DNA of 64,000 nucleotides from Paludibacter sp. UBA6032 (GTDB lineage: Bacteria; Bacteroidota; Bacteroidia; Bacteroidales; Paludibacteraceae), in the NCBI GenBank assembly GCA_002427885.1, contig DIZI01000022.1, positions 62,001-126,000 of the forward strand, given 5' to 3'. The notes under the pieces were generated by a model. That model ran no database searches, had not been told where the DNA came from, and saw only the letters and a program-made list of their open reading frames with translations. The translations under genes and the position numbers were made by a program. Positions within the stretch are counted from its first letter, which is position 1; each line of letters begins with the position of its first letter. Of this stretch, positions 27,846 to 36,588 are shown in pieces.

Positions 27846-27894
27846 GAATTATACGAATTAATCCCGATAGCTATCGGGAGAATTACACGAATTA
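27846..27894. repeat. palindrome flanked by direct repeats
   Basis: The 18-base palindrome TCCCGATAGCTATCGGGA (27862-27879) lies between two 15-base direct repeats, GAATTATACGAATTA (27846-27860) and GAATTACACGAATTA (27880-27894), which differ at one base. The palindrome core also occurs inside mutS2. It lies in the 5' leader of the permease gene. Confidence 0.8.
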
Positions 27895-27914
27895 AGATAT
27901 TTGTATAGAGTAAA

Positions 27915-29114
27915 TTATATGGTTCGTCCGGGATAGACCTGCAAGGCTTTTCCGAGGACAATCAGGGCATGTTTCAACGCATCTTTATCCAATACATACG
28001 CAATACGGACCTCATCTTTTCCCATGCCTTCGATGGTATAAAAACCGGAAGCCGGAGCCATCATAACGGTAAAACCTTCGTATTCGAAATCGGAAAGCAA
28101 CCACGAACAGAATTTATCGGCATCGTCCACCGGTAAGCGGGCAACCGTGTAAAAGGCACCCATAGGGATGGGTGAATAAACACCGGGAATGCGATTCAGG
28201 CCATCAATCAGAAATTTACGGCGTTCCACGTATTCGTTATACATTTCGAGCATATATTCCGGTGGGGTGTCCATAGCAGCCTCGGCGGCAATTTGTCCCA
28301 ACAAAGGCGGACTCAACCGTGCCTGACAAAACTTGATGACGTTTTTACGAACTTCTTTATTTTTAGTTACGATAGCACCGATACGAACTCCGGTCATGCT
28401 ATAGCGTTTCGAAACCGAATCGATCAATACAACATTCTCTTCGATACCATCCAGGTGAAAAGCCGAAATATAAGGCGCACCGGTATAGCAGAATTCGCGG
28501 TATACTTCGTCGGAAAAGAGGTATAAATCGTATTTCTTGACTATGTCGCGTATTTTATTCATCTCGGCCCGGGTATATAAATAGCCGGTCGGATTATTCG
28601 GGTTGCAAATAAGAATTCCTTTGGTTTTGGGAGTTATCAGTTCTTCGAATTTATCGACATGAGGCAATGCAAAACCTTCTTCGATAGACGAAACCACGGG
28701 ACGAACAACAGCACCTGCTGCAATGGCAAAGGCCGTGTAATTGGCGTAAGCCGGTTCGGGGACAATGATTTCATCGCCCGGATCGAGGCAACTCATAAAG
28801 GCAAAATTCACCGCTTCCGATCCTCCGGTAGTAACAATGATATCATCAACGGTAACATCGATATTGAAAGTATGATAATAAGCCGCTAATTTGTTTTTCA
28901 GGCTTTTAATCCCATCACTCGGGCTGTATTCAAGTACAGTGCGGTCGATATTCCTGATGGCATCCAACGCGACTTGTGGTGTTTTCAAATCGGGTTGACC
29001 GATATTGAGATGATACACTTTAATACCGCGTGCCTTGGCTTTATCGGCTAAGGGCACTAATTTACGAATAGGCGATTCGGGCATTGCCTGCCCACGTTGT
29101 GATGTGTGTGGCAT
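27915..29114 (-). CDS. class I pyridoxal-phosphate aminotransferase
   Basis: A 399-residue fold-type-I aminotransferase. The PLP lysine is Lys236 in DSVSKRYSMTGVRIG; NPNNPTGYLYT and LFSDEVYREF carry the cofactor-binding asparagine, aspartate and tyrosine. The start MPHTSQRGQAMPESPIRKL matches the usual beginning of the aspartate/aromatic-type aminotransferase widespread in Bacteroidetes. The amino-group donor cannot be set from sequence; aspartate aminotransferase is the most likely name. It is separated from the permease by the palindromic repeat and has another palindrome just upstream of its start. Confidence 0.9.
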   Translation of the reverse strand: MPHTSQRGQAMPESPIRKLVPLADKAKARGIKVYHLNIGQPDLKTPQVALDAIRNIDRTVLEYSPSDGIKSLKNKLAAYYHTFNIDVTVDDIIVTTGGSEAVNFAFMSCLDPGDEIIVPEPAYANYTAFAIAAGAVVRPVVSSIEEGFALPHVDKFEELITPKTKGILICNPNNPTGYLYTRAEMNKIRDIVKKYDLYLFSDEVYREFCYTGAPYISAFHLDGIEENVVLIDSVSKRYSMTGVRIGAIVTKNKEVRKNVIKFCQARLSPPLLGQIAAEAAMDTPPEYMLEMYNEYVERRKFLIDGLNRIPGVYSPIPMGAFYTVARLPVDDADKFCSWLLSDFEYEGFTVMMAPASGFYTIEGMGKDEVRIAYVLDKDALKHALIVLGKALQVYPGRTI

Positions 29115-29131
29115 GAGTTCAGTTATATTAC

Positions 29132-29151
29132 AGACAAGGCATGCCTTGTCT
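29132..29151. repeat. 20-base perfect palindrome
   Basis: AGACAAGGCATGCCTTGTCT is a perfect palindrome 17 bases upstream of the aminotransferase start, so it lies in its leader. It looks like a scattered bacterial palindromic repeat; as RNA it would form a tight hairpin near the ribosome-binding region. Confidence 0.75.
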
Positions 29152-29191
29152 ATACTTTTGTTAGTGTATACACTAAATAGAATAATTGCGG

Positions 29192-29199
29192 CAAAATTA
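29192..29199 (-). promoter_or_regulatory. putative -7 box of the aminotransferase
   Basis: TAATTTTG on the minus strand, 77 bases upstream of the start codon; a weak CTTT lies near the -33 position. The palindrome at 29132-29151 would be in the transcript. Confidence 0.3.
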
Positions 29200-29368
29200 G
29201 TGAAATTAACCCGAGAAAAAAAGGATTTCAGTTACAAATTGAAAGTTAGTTTCTTAAAGAAGGAGCAAGAGGTAAGAAATAATAAGTAAGAGGTTGACAA
29301 AGCTGATAGAAAGAAGTTGACAGTTGATATTTATTGCAAACTACCGATTATAAACTATAAACTACCTA

Positions 29369-31846
29369 CTATTTCAGATCCACAAGCAACCTGATATTGT
29401 ATTGTCGTCCGGTAAGATAATTGGGTACCGCCATTTGTTGTCCGTAAATATCCGTCACCCAGTAATAGGAATTTACATTTTTAAAGTCTAATAAATTGAA
29501 AACTTCCAGGTTCAGCCAAATACTCTTGACATGTTTTAACCAGGGTTTGTCCAGTACTCTGTCGGTTCCATTCACCAAAACCCGTGAAGCGCCAATATCC
29601 ACACGCCGGTATGAAGGTGTACGGAAAGAAGAACGATACTGAATACTCCGTGGAGGCCCAAAAGGCAAACCATCGGAGAAAACACCTTTTAACTGGAGCT
29701 TGTATTTCGGGTTGTTGGGTAAATAATCCTGTAATAAAACGGAAAAAGAGAAGCGCTGTTCGCTCGGACTTGGCACCCAACCGGGATAAACAGTAGTAGA
29801 AGTCAATATTTTCCCATCAGCATCGTAAGTATGACTCAAATACGAATCGCCGATAATATCCTGTTTGGCATTCATCAACGAAAAATTAATCCATGAATCT
29901 GTTCCTGGCACCAATTCACCCGAAAGTTTAAAGTCAACTCCCGCCGTGTACGCTTTGGCATCATTTTTACCCGAATACCGGATACGGACATTATCGACCG
30001 AATAGGAAATAACCCGGTCGGCGAGTTTTAGGTAAGCTTCGGTGGTAAACTTGAAAGGTCGTCCCCAGGCCCGGAAATAATGATCGCCTCCCAACACAAA
30101 ATGCATGGATCGTTGGGCTTTAATATTGGAATTCAAGTGAATATTGACATTTCCCAATGCATCAGTCAATGTATCGCGGATTTCCTTGTAAAAAGGTGCC
30201 TGATAATATACACCTGTTGCAAACCGGAAACTAAAATCTTTTTCCCAATGCGGTAACAGAGAAACCGAGAAACGCGGACTCACGAGCAATTCTTTGTTGA
30301 AAGTCCAGTAATTAGCCCGTAAACCACCGGTAAACGAGAACATACCTGCATCGGTATTCCATTTATATGTATCCTGAAAGAATGCGGTCGAACGCCAGGT
30401 TGACAACAGGTTGGAAGCTTTCATGTTGTAATACAGGTTTACCTGCGTGTCACTGAACGGAAGCGAATAACCGGCAGAATCGCGCCATTCCCATTCGCTT
30501 ATTTTATCGGAGATAATTTCATTCTGCAAATTCAGCCCCCAGTTCATCTTATTTTTACCGATAGTATATTCACCCAAATGAGCGATATTAGCCACAGTTG
30601 CATTCAGGCGGTTTCGGGCATGTTGCTGATATTTACCGACACCTAATGATGCGCCGGTTTGTTTGGTTGGATCGAGATTCATTTTGACTTCACTCAACAC
30701 ATACTCACCCAGAATATCATAGGTTTCACTTTCATTGGTGTGAAAAGTCGACGCCAGCAAACTCAGTTTCATTCCTTCCTTCGGTTTAAAATTAAGTGTC
30801 AGCGCACCAAAAGATGTACGAAACAAATCCTGTTCCTGCCCTTCGAAATAAATGGTCAGTTTTCGGGCCATATTGTAGGTACCAAAATTTGTTTCACGAT
30901 CTACCGGAATAAACTGATAGGAGTTTTGTGAAAAATTACCCAAAAAAGTAAGTTCCCATTTAGGCTTTAGCTGGTAAGTCATATAGGTTTGATAATCCAG
31001 AAATGCCGGATTATATTCCGCTTTCGTATCCAGGGTACCCAACAGATAAGCGGACGTTTTGTAACGAATGCCATGCATTTGGGTAAACTTTTTGTTAGCT
31101 GTACCCAGATAAAGCGACGCACCGAGCAAACTTGCCGAAGCGGATGCTTCAAAGGTAGTCGGTTTTTTATAATTTATATCCAATACGGACGACATTTTAT
31201 CACCGTATTTAGCGTCGAAACCTCCCGCTGAAAATGCTATATTTTTCACCATATCGGGATTGATAAAACTCAATCCTTCCTGTTGCCCGGCACGCACAAG
31301 CAAAGGACGATAGATCTCTATCCCATTGACATATACGGCATTTTCGTCAAAGTTTCCTCCACGCACATTGTATTGTGAACTGAGTTCGTTGCTTGAATTG
31401 ACACCTGCGAAAGTGATTAAAAGCGATTCGATTCCACCCGATGCATTCGGAATAAGCCTGTATTTTGTCGCATCAAGCACATCAAGGGTGGATGTCTGGC
31501 GACGTTGTCCAACTACATTTATCTCGCTGATTTCTTTCGAAAGAGCCGGAAGTTCAACCGATATTTGAATAACTTTATGTGTTGGAAGTATGGTGTGTTG
31601 AATGGATTTGTATCCCAGCATGGAATAAACAATGGTTGCCGAGTCTTTTATTTCCATAATCAACTCATAATAACCATTCTGATTGGTAGTAGTACCGACT
31701 TTCGTATTCTGAAAATAAACATTTGCCAGTTCAATTCCACGGTTATTGGTGTCAATGACGTATCCGTATACACGCACTTTGGTTTGCGCCGACACACTCA
31801 ATGAAAAAAGTAAAATGCAAAGGATATAAAAAAAATTGTTCTTCAT
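29369..31846 (-). CDS. TonB-dependent outer-membrane receptor
   Basis: An 825-residue outer-membrane importer driven by TonB. Signal peptide (residues 1-20, SVSAQ) is followed by a carboxypeptidase-regulatory-like domain (about 23-105), the plug domain (about 110-240, with ISEINVVGQRRQTSTLDVLDA then YNVRGGNFDENAVYVNG) and a 22-strand barrel to the C terminus. It differs from SusC in lacking the SusC plug signature and having no SusD gene next to it, so glycan uptake is unlikely; a siderophore, cobalamin or peptide substrate is as plausible. It is monocistronic, with a promoter upstream. The substrate is unknown. Confidence 0.9.
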   Translation of the reverse strand: MKNNFFYILCILLFSLSVSAQTKVRVYGYVIDTNNRGIELANVYFQNTKVGTTTNQNGYYELIMEIKDSATIVYSMLGYKSIQHTILPTHKVIQISVELPALSKEISEINVVGQRRQTSTLDVLDATKYRLIPNASGGIESLLITFAGVNSSNELSSQYNVRGGNFDENAVYVNGIEIYRPLLVRAGQQEGLSFINPDMVKNIAFSAGGFDAKYGDKMSSVLDINYKKPTTFEASASASLLGASLYLGTANKKFTQMHGIRYKTSAYLLGTLDTKAEYNPAFLDYQTYMTYQLKPKWELTFLGNFSQNSYQFIPVDRETNFGTYNMARKLTIYFEGQEQDLFRTSFGALTLNFKPKEGMKLSLLASTFHTNESETYDILGEYVLSEVKMNLDPTKQTGASLGVGKYQQHARNRLNATVANIAHLGEYTIGKNKMNWGLNLQNEIISDKISEWEWRDSAGYSLPFSDTQVNLYYNMKASNLLSTWRSTAFFQDTYKWNTDAGMFSFTGGLRANYWTFNKELLVSPRFSVSLLPHWEKDFSFRFATGVYYQAPFYKEIRDTLTDALGNVNIHLNSNIKAQRSMHFVLGGDHYFRAWGRPFKFTTEAYLKLADRVISYSVDNVRIRYSGKNDAKAYTAGVDFKLSGELVPGTDSWINFSLMNAKQDIIGDSYLSHTYDADGKILTSTTVYPGWVPSPSEQRFSFSVLLQDYLPNNPKYKLQLKGVFSDGLPFGPPRSIQYRSSFRTPSYRRVDIGASRVLVNGTDRVLDKPWLKHVKSIWLNLEVFNLLDFKNVNSYYWVTDIYGQQMAVPNYLTGRQYNIRLLVDLK

Positions 31847-31941
31847 GCAAGAGTTATGTCAGTCCAGGATCAAGGTCTTTTAAACCTCTTTTTAACGGAG
31901 AAAGTTCGTATTTATTTTATTTGAAGGGTTTGAATTGTAGA

Positions 31942-31974
31942 CAAAGATACTACAATCAGAAGACATAATGTAAA
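31942..31974 (-). promoter_or_regulatory. putative promoter of the TonB-dependent receptor
   Basis: On the minus strand TTTA (31971-31974), 21 bases, then TATCTTTG (31942-31949), a fair match to the Bacteroidetes promoter. The start point would be near 31935, giving a leader of about 90 bases. Confidence 0.45.
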
Positions 31975-32062
31975 GTTCACAAGTTACAATTGCTTCTTTA
32001 ATTAAAAAAAAATATAAGACCGACTGAACATAAAAAAACTCAATAGTACGAACAAACATAAA

Positions 32063-32091
32063 TATGCCCCAAGATATATTCCCGGGGCATA
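32063..32091 (-). terminator. hairpin after the kelch gene
   Basis: Arms 32063-32070 and 32084-32091 are perfect 8-base complements rich in G/C, 51 bases after the kelch stop codon on the minus strand, followed by an AU-rich but not pure U tail. It probably ends the seven-gene envelope operon. Confidence 0.6.
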
Positions 32092-32142
32092 ATTACAATA
32101 ATAAATTTTAATTCTTATTATTTGAGAATAAATCAGTAAAAT

Positions 32143-33708
32143 TCACTGATCTAAGGAAGGATCGTATTCTTCAACGGTTGTAAGTGCACCAGTATCATTT
32201 AAACCACCAATAACATATATTTTATTATTAACCAATGCAATTCCAACATAACCGCGAGCAATCTGCATAGGAGCTTTGGTCGTCCATGTATTTGTTATTG
32301 GATCAAATAATTCAACAGTAGTCAAATTAATAGTATTGGAACCTCCAACAACGTAAATTTTATTATTTATAGTCACTGCAGAAGCTGCTCTTCGAGCAGT
32401 TGGCATACTTGTTTTTGTGGTCCAGGTGTTTGTTGTCGGATTATATTCTTCCACTATTGCATAAGGACTATTCATCGAGTATTCTCCGCCAATAGCATAA
32501 ACCAGACTATTGGCTGCTGCCGCTGTTGAGCTATTCCGTGCAGTAGGCATACTGGTTTTAGAAGTCCAGACATTAGTTGATGGATTATATTCTTCGTTCG
32601 TTGATAACGACCCTGAAATAGTATTATATCCTCCAGTTGCATAAATTTTGTTATTAACAACTGCAACAAAAGGCTGTCTGGTAGTTGGCATAGAAGCCAT
32701 AGTTGTCCATGTATTATTAACAGGATCATATTTTTGAGTCGTCACATCATCTCCTATAACATATATATAATTTCCTACAGTTGCAGCTGCAGGATCTCTG
32801 GCAACCGACATATTTGGTTTAGTAGTCCATATGTCAGTAGCGGGATTATACTCCGCAACATCCACAACAGTGCTTCCATTACGAATACCACCTATAACAT
32901 AAATCTTATTATTTAAAACCGCTATTCCCATACTATATCTGGCAGTAGGCATACTCGTCTTAGTTGTCCACGCATTAAGTTTTGTTGTAAAACTAACTTC
33001 AAAGCCATAGGCAGTTCCAACGCTATTCGTTGCATAAGCCCTAACATAATAAGTAGTGTTTACCGCTAGTCCAGTTATTGAGCTTGTAAATATTCCATTA
33101 CCACTACCATCAGTAGTTTTCGAATTACTCGTTGTAGGATTTCCGGTTGTATTCCAACAAACACCTCTTACTGTAACAGTATAGCCTCCGTTAGAAGTTA
33201 TATTACCTCCACTAATTGCTGTTGTTGCAGTTATAGATGTAACATCCGTTGTTGTAAGTACCGGATATCCTACATTACTAAGTGTTGTAAAATTCACCTG
33301 ATTTCCATAGTATATCTTTCCTTGTCCATTAATAGTATAAGCACGTGCATAATAGGTTGTAGAGGATTGTAAATTGTAGAAAAAAACAGAATACGAACCT
33401 AATTTAGCATCATCATGGTAATCAATATCCTCAGTGGTTGGGTTTTGTGACCTGCTTGCACAAATTCCCCATGTAATTGTCCGATCCTGAGGGGCAGAAA
33501 AAACAGCACTTACATACGCAGAGCTTGCTGTTACAGAGGTTGCTGCATTTGTCTTAATAGTGGCCGGAACATAATTTGTTTCTAAAAATTCATCTTCGGG
33601 AACACATGCAGAAAAAATGCCCAATAAAAGCATATAGCAAATATACATTCCATTTCTGATTCCTGAAATTTCAGTGTTTAACATCCCAATATTATTGCTT
33701 CGTTTCAT
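32143..33708 (-). CDS. kelch-repeat lipoprotein
   Basis: A 521-residue surface or periplasmic lipoprotein. The lipobox is GIFSAC, with the lipidated cysteine at 35 (or 15 if the internal ATG at 33648 is used). Two beta-sandwich domains follow (about 48-145 and 147-245); the second shares motifs with the FISUMP lipoprotein at 46321-47307 (TSNGG, RGVCWNTTGNPTTS, NTTYYVRAYATNS). Residues 246-521 hold six kelch repeats, each with the pattern WTTKTSMPTAR, NNKIYVIGG and EYNP, enough for a closed six-blade propeller. It begins 12 bases after the PEGA gene and ends the operon. Probably a binding protein; the ligand is unknown. Confidence 0.85.
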   Translation of the reverse strand: MKRSNNIGMLNTEISGIRNGMYICYMLLLGIFSACVPEDEFLETNYVPATIKTNAATSVTASSAYVSAVFSAPQDRTITWGICASRSQNPTTEDIDYHDDAKLGSYSVFFYNLQSSTTYYARAYTINGQGKIYYGNQVNFTTLSNVGYPVLTTTDVTSITATTAISGGNITSNGGYTVTVRGVCWNTTGNPTTSNSKTTDGSGNGIFTSSITGLAVNTTYYVRAYATNSVGTAYGFEVSFTTKLNAWTTKTSMPTARYSMGIAVLNNKIYVIGGIRNGSTVVDVAEYNPATDIWTTKPNMSVARDPAAATVGNYIYVIGDDVTTQKYDPVNNTWTTMASMPTTRQPFVAVVNNKIYATGGYNTISGSLSTNEEYNPSTNVWTSKTSMPTARNSSTAAAANSLVYAIGGEYSMNSPYAIVEEYNPTTNTWTTKTSMPTARRAASAVTINNKIYVVGGSNTINLTTVELFDPITNTWTTKAPMQIARGYVGIALVNNKIYVIGGLNDTGALTTVEEYDPSLDQ

Positions 33709-33720
33709 AAAATTTATTTT

Positions 33721-36513
33721 TTAAAATACAAGTCCAACACTAAAAGTTAACTCATTATATTTAAATCCAATAGAGGAAAAACTTACTGAAATTGCTCCAA
33801 AACCCTTATAGAGGACTAAACCAGCATCTGTTTCGAGTCCCGAAAAAGAATTTGCATCACCCAAAGTATATTTTCTATTTCCAACTAAACTGTTATCGGA
33901 ATATTTATATAAGTTCACAGAAGTAAAGTGGTTGTAATAACCATATCCTGCACCTGCAAAGAGCATTATCGGTTTGAAGTTCAGCATTAAACCACCAACT
34001 GCTCCAAAACGACTCGTGTAAAAAACTGGTGTGCCGGAAGTTGTTACATAATAATAATCTTTCGGTAAATCATTCTTGGTATAATCGGAGTTTGAAAAGG
34101 ACATATTTGTAGTAAATTTAACATACATACCGACAGTTTTTACTATCCCTAATCTAAATGAATAAATTAAACTGTCTGTTCCTGAAGATGTTCCTGAAAC
34201 AGGAGTTGTATTTATATTTGTGGAATTGCTTTTGTCAATCAAAGGAAATGATATTCCACCTTCAAGGTATAAGTGCGTACGTTTACCTTTATCAAGCGTT
34301 AAATTAGCTGATAGACCCTTGCTGTCACACGAAATTGATCCCTTGTAGGGTTGATATCCCTTTTGATTTATGACTATAGCATCTTCTTTATTTAACATAG
34401 TATATATCAAGGGAGTCGTTCCCTTTTCTTCCCCATTTACCAATACGGTTGCACCACTTGGATTTGAAGAAATAGTCTTCTCCGAATAACAATCAAAAAG
34501 TCCGAAAAATATGGAATTAGATGTTTCGTTGTTTATTTCAATTTCCTGGGTATTCTTTTTCGTTCCATTAGTTACAATAAATCTGTGATTACCATAAGCT
34601 AATACAATGGTTGCCGGTGTTTTCCCCATCAATTTTCCATCAATATATAGATCGGCATTTGAAGGTGTACTTGAAAAATTGATTGTTTTAGTCAGACTCG
34701 ACGAATTTTTCATTCTGGAACGTTCAGCGAAACTCAAGCTAAACTCGGTTTCACCACCAGATTGTTCAACGGTAATAGTTTTATCAACTTTTTGTCCGTT
34801 TTGCTCAATGCTTAAGTTGTGGTTTCCAAAACTCAAGGTTCCGTTATAAGGTGTCTGACCCACCAGATTTCCGTCAATGTAAAGATTTACTCCTGATGGA
34901 TTAGAACTTATTCCAACCAATCGGTTAAGAGCCGGCATTTGGTTTGATGTTGTACCGGTTTGATCTGTATCCAATAATTTACCGGCAGTTTCCATAAAGG
35001 CTTGTTGAGAAAATGTAAATTTAAAATTTGTTTCACCACCGTTTTGATCAATGATAATATTTTTTACTAACTTCTCCATACCTTGTTCAGCCCGTAAATT
35101 ATGATAACCTATGCTAAGTGAACCTTCGAAAGGTGTTTGACCAACCGGCTTGTCATCAATGAAAAGTTTAGCATTTGTCGGATTCGAAATAATGTTTACC
35201 AACCGTCCATTTGAATTCGTTTCGTTCGTAATCTGATTATTAGTCTGTGCCGGAACATTATTCACGTTTGCATTACTTAGTAAAAGAGTTTCACTTAATT
35301 CCGTACTTCTTCCATCGGTGATTACGACAGTCGAATTCAGTGTTGCATAACCATCTTTAATTAATTGAACTTTACAGTCACCGATTGGTAAATTGTAAAT
35401 TGTATTCGGAGTGGTTCCGTATTCTTTATTATCTACTAATATTTTGGCTCCCGGTGGATTGGTCATCACATCCAGCGAACCATAAATCGGAGCCGGCTGT
35501 AAATCAACCGTGTCTTTATTTCCTGCTAAAATATTTAACTCTTTCTTGGCAGGCCGGTGTTTATCGCTTCGTGCTTCAAGATAATAAATTCCGGCATTCA
35601 ACTTACCTTGCCAGGGTCCTGTTCCCTTTAATTGATTATTGATAAATACTGTAGCATCGGCAGGTGCATTAATTGATAATTCACCAAAATTGGGTTGAAG
35701 AATAAAATTCAATGGCGTGGTTTGACCATCAATTACAGTTACTTTCTGTGTAGCAGGTTGATACATTTCCTTCACAACCTGTACTGTGTATATTCCACTC
35801 GATAAAGGTTCACTTTTAAAAGGAGTTATCTCTGCCTGGGTTTTCCCGTCAATAATTACCTTGGCTCCTGATTCAGGTTCAGTATTAACCGAAAAGAAAC
35901 CAAATGCAGGTTTCAACCTCACATTTATTTCCTTTTTAGTATCTGTTATTTCTACTTTACCTGCTTCAGGATGATAAAGAGCTAACTCTACTCTGTAAGT
36001 GTAAGTACCCGGTTTGAGCTTCGATTGAAACATTCCGCTTTTAACGTACTGGTCATTCAAATAAATCATGGCATCCGCAGGATCAGGATTTATAACCAGC
36101 CACTGACTCGTCATTTCATCGACAACTGTTGTCTCTACCCTACCGGTTATTAAAACCATCTCATAAACCGTAGCCTTTTCAATTGGAACCGGGAAAAAAT
36201 AATCCCGTATCATTCCTAATTGAGGATGTGTAATGGTTATGCGTTTTGCACCGTTAGGAACATATACCCATATTTCAGAAGGTTTCTGTACCGTTTTGAC
36301 TACACCGGCCATACCACAATCGAATGAACTAAAGCCTGTTTGTGTTGTAACGACCTTTATGATAGCGCAGACATCACCATTTTGATCCTTCAAAGGTTCA
36401 TTTATTCGCGCATCCATATCATTCTCCAATTTGCGAAATGATTTTACGGCAATTTCGGCAAATAAGTTACTTATCATGGCAAGCAGTAACAAAGTTGTAA
36501 AGAACTTTTTCAT
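33721..36513 (-). CDS. PEGA-repeat protein with C-terminal outer-membrane barrel
   Basis: A 930-residue exported protein (signal peptide about 1-20, SNLFAEIA). After an N-terminal region like those of PEGA-carrying lipoproteins (25-140) come eight PEGA-type repeats, recognised by starts such as INPDPADAMIYLND, NTEPESGAKVIIDG, TNPPGAKILVDN, SNPTNAKLFIDD, SNPSGVNLYIDG, STPSNADLYIDG and SNPSGATVLVNG. The last 190 residues (about 745-930) alternate aromatic and small residues and end in FSVGLVF, as an eight-strand outer-membrane barrel would. PEGA domains are thought to bind surface sugars or peptidoglycan. It follows the LPP20-like gene by 75 bases and precedes the kelch gene by 12. Confidence 0.82.
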   Translation of the reverse strand: MKKFFTTLLLLAMISNLFAEIAVKSFRKLENDMDARINEPLKDQNGDVCAIIKVVTTQTGFSSFDCGMAGVVKTVQKPSEIWVYVPNGAKRITITHPQLGMIRDYFFPVPIEKATVYEMVLITGRVETTVVDEMTSQWLVINPDPADAMIYLNDQYVKSGMFQSKLKPGTYTYRVELALYHPEAGKVEITDTKKEINVRLKPAFGFFSVNTEPESGAKVIIDGKTQAEITPFKSEPLSSGIYTVQVVKEMYQPATQKVTVIDGQTTPLNFILQPNFGELSINAPADATVFINNQLKGTGPWQGKLNAGIYYLEARSDKHRPAKKELNILAGNKDTVDLQPAPIYGSLDVMTNPPGAKILVDNKEYGTTPNTIYNLPIGDCKVQLIKDGYATLNSTVVITDGRSTELSETLLLSNANVNNVPAQTNNQITNETNSNGRLVNIISNPTNAKLFIDDKPVGQTPFEGSLSIGYHNLRAEQGMEKLVKNIIIDQNGGETNFKFTFSQQAFMETAGKLLDTDQTGTTSNQMPALNRLVGISSNPSGVNLYIDGNLVGQTPYNGTLSFGNHNLSIEQNGQKVDKTITVEQSGGETEFSLSFAERSRMKNSSSLTKTINFSSTPSNADLYIDGKLMGKTPATIVLAYGNHRFIVTNGTKKNTQEIEINNETSNSIFFGLFDCYSEKTISSNPSGATVLVNGEEKGTTPLIYTMLNKEDAIVINQKGYQPYKGSISCDSKGLSANLTLDKGKRTHLYLEGGISFPLIDKSNSTNINTTPVSGTSSGTDSLIYSFRLGIVKTVGMYVKFTTNMSFSNSDYTKNDLPKDYYYVTTSGTPVFYTSRFGAVGGLMLNFKPIMLFAGAGYGYYNHFTSVNLYKYSDNSLVGNRKYTLGDANSFSGLETDAGLVLYKGFGAISVSFSSIGFKYNELTFSVGLVF

Positions 36514-36588
36514 AATATATTACTTATTATGTGTTTATATATTTTGTTTTATGCATTTATTTATCACAATATCAATAATTTTCGTAAA

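Noticed and set aside
29369..31846. SusC of a polysaccharide utilisation locus
   Set aside because: There is no SusD gene or glycosidase next to it and the plug lacks the SusC signature.
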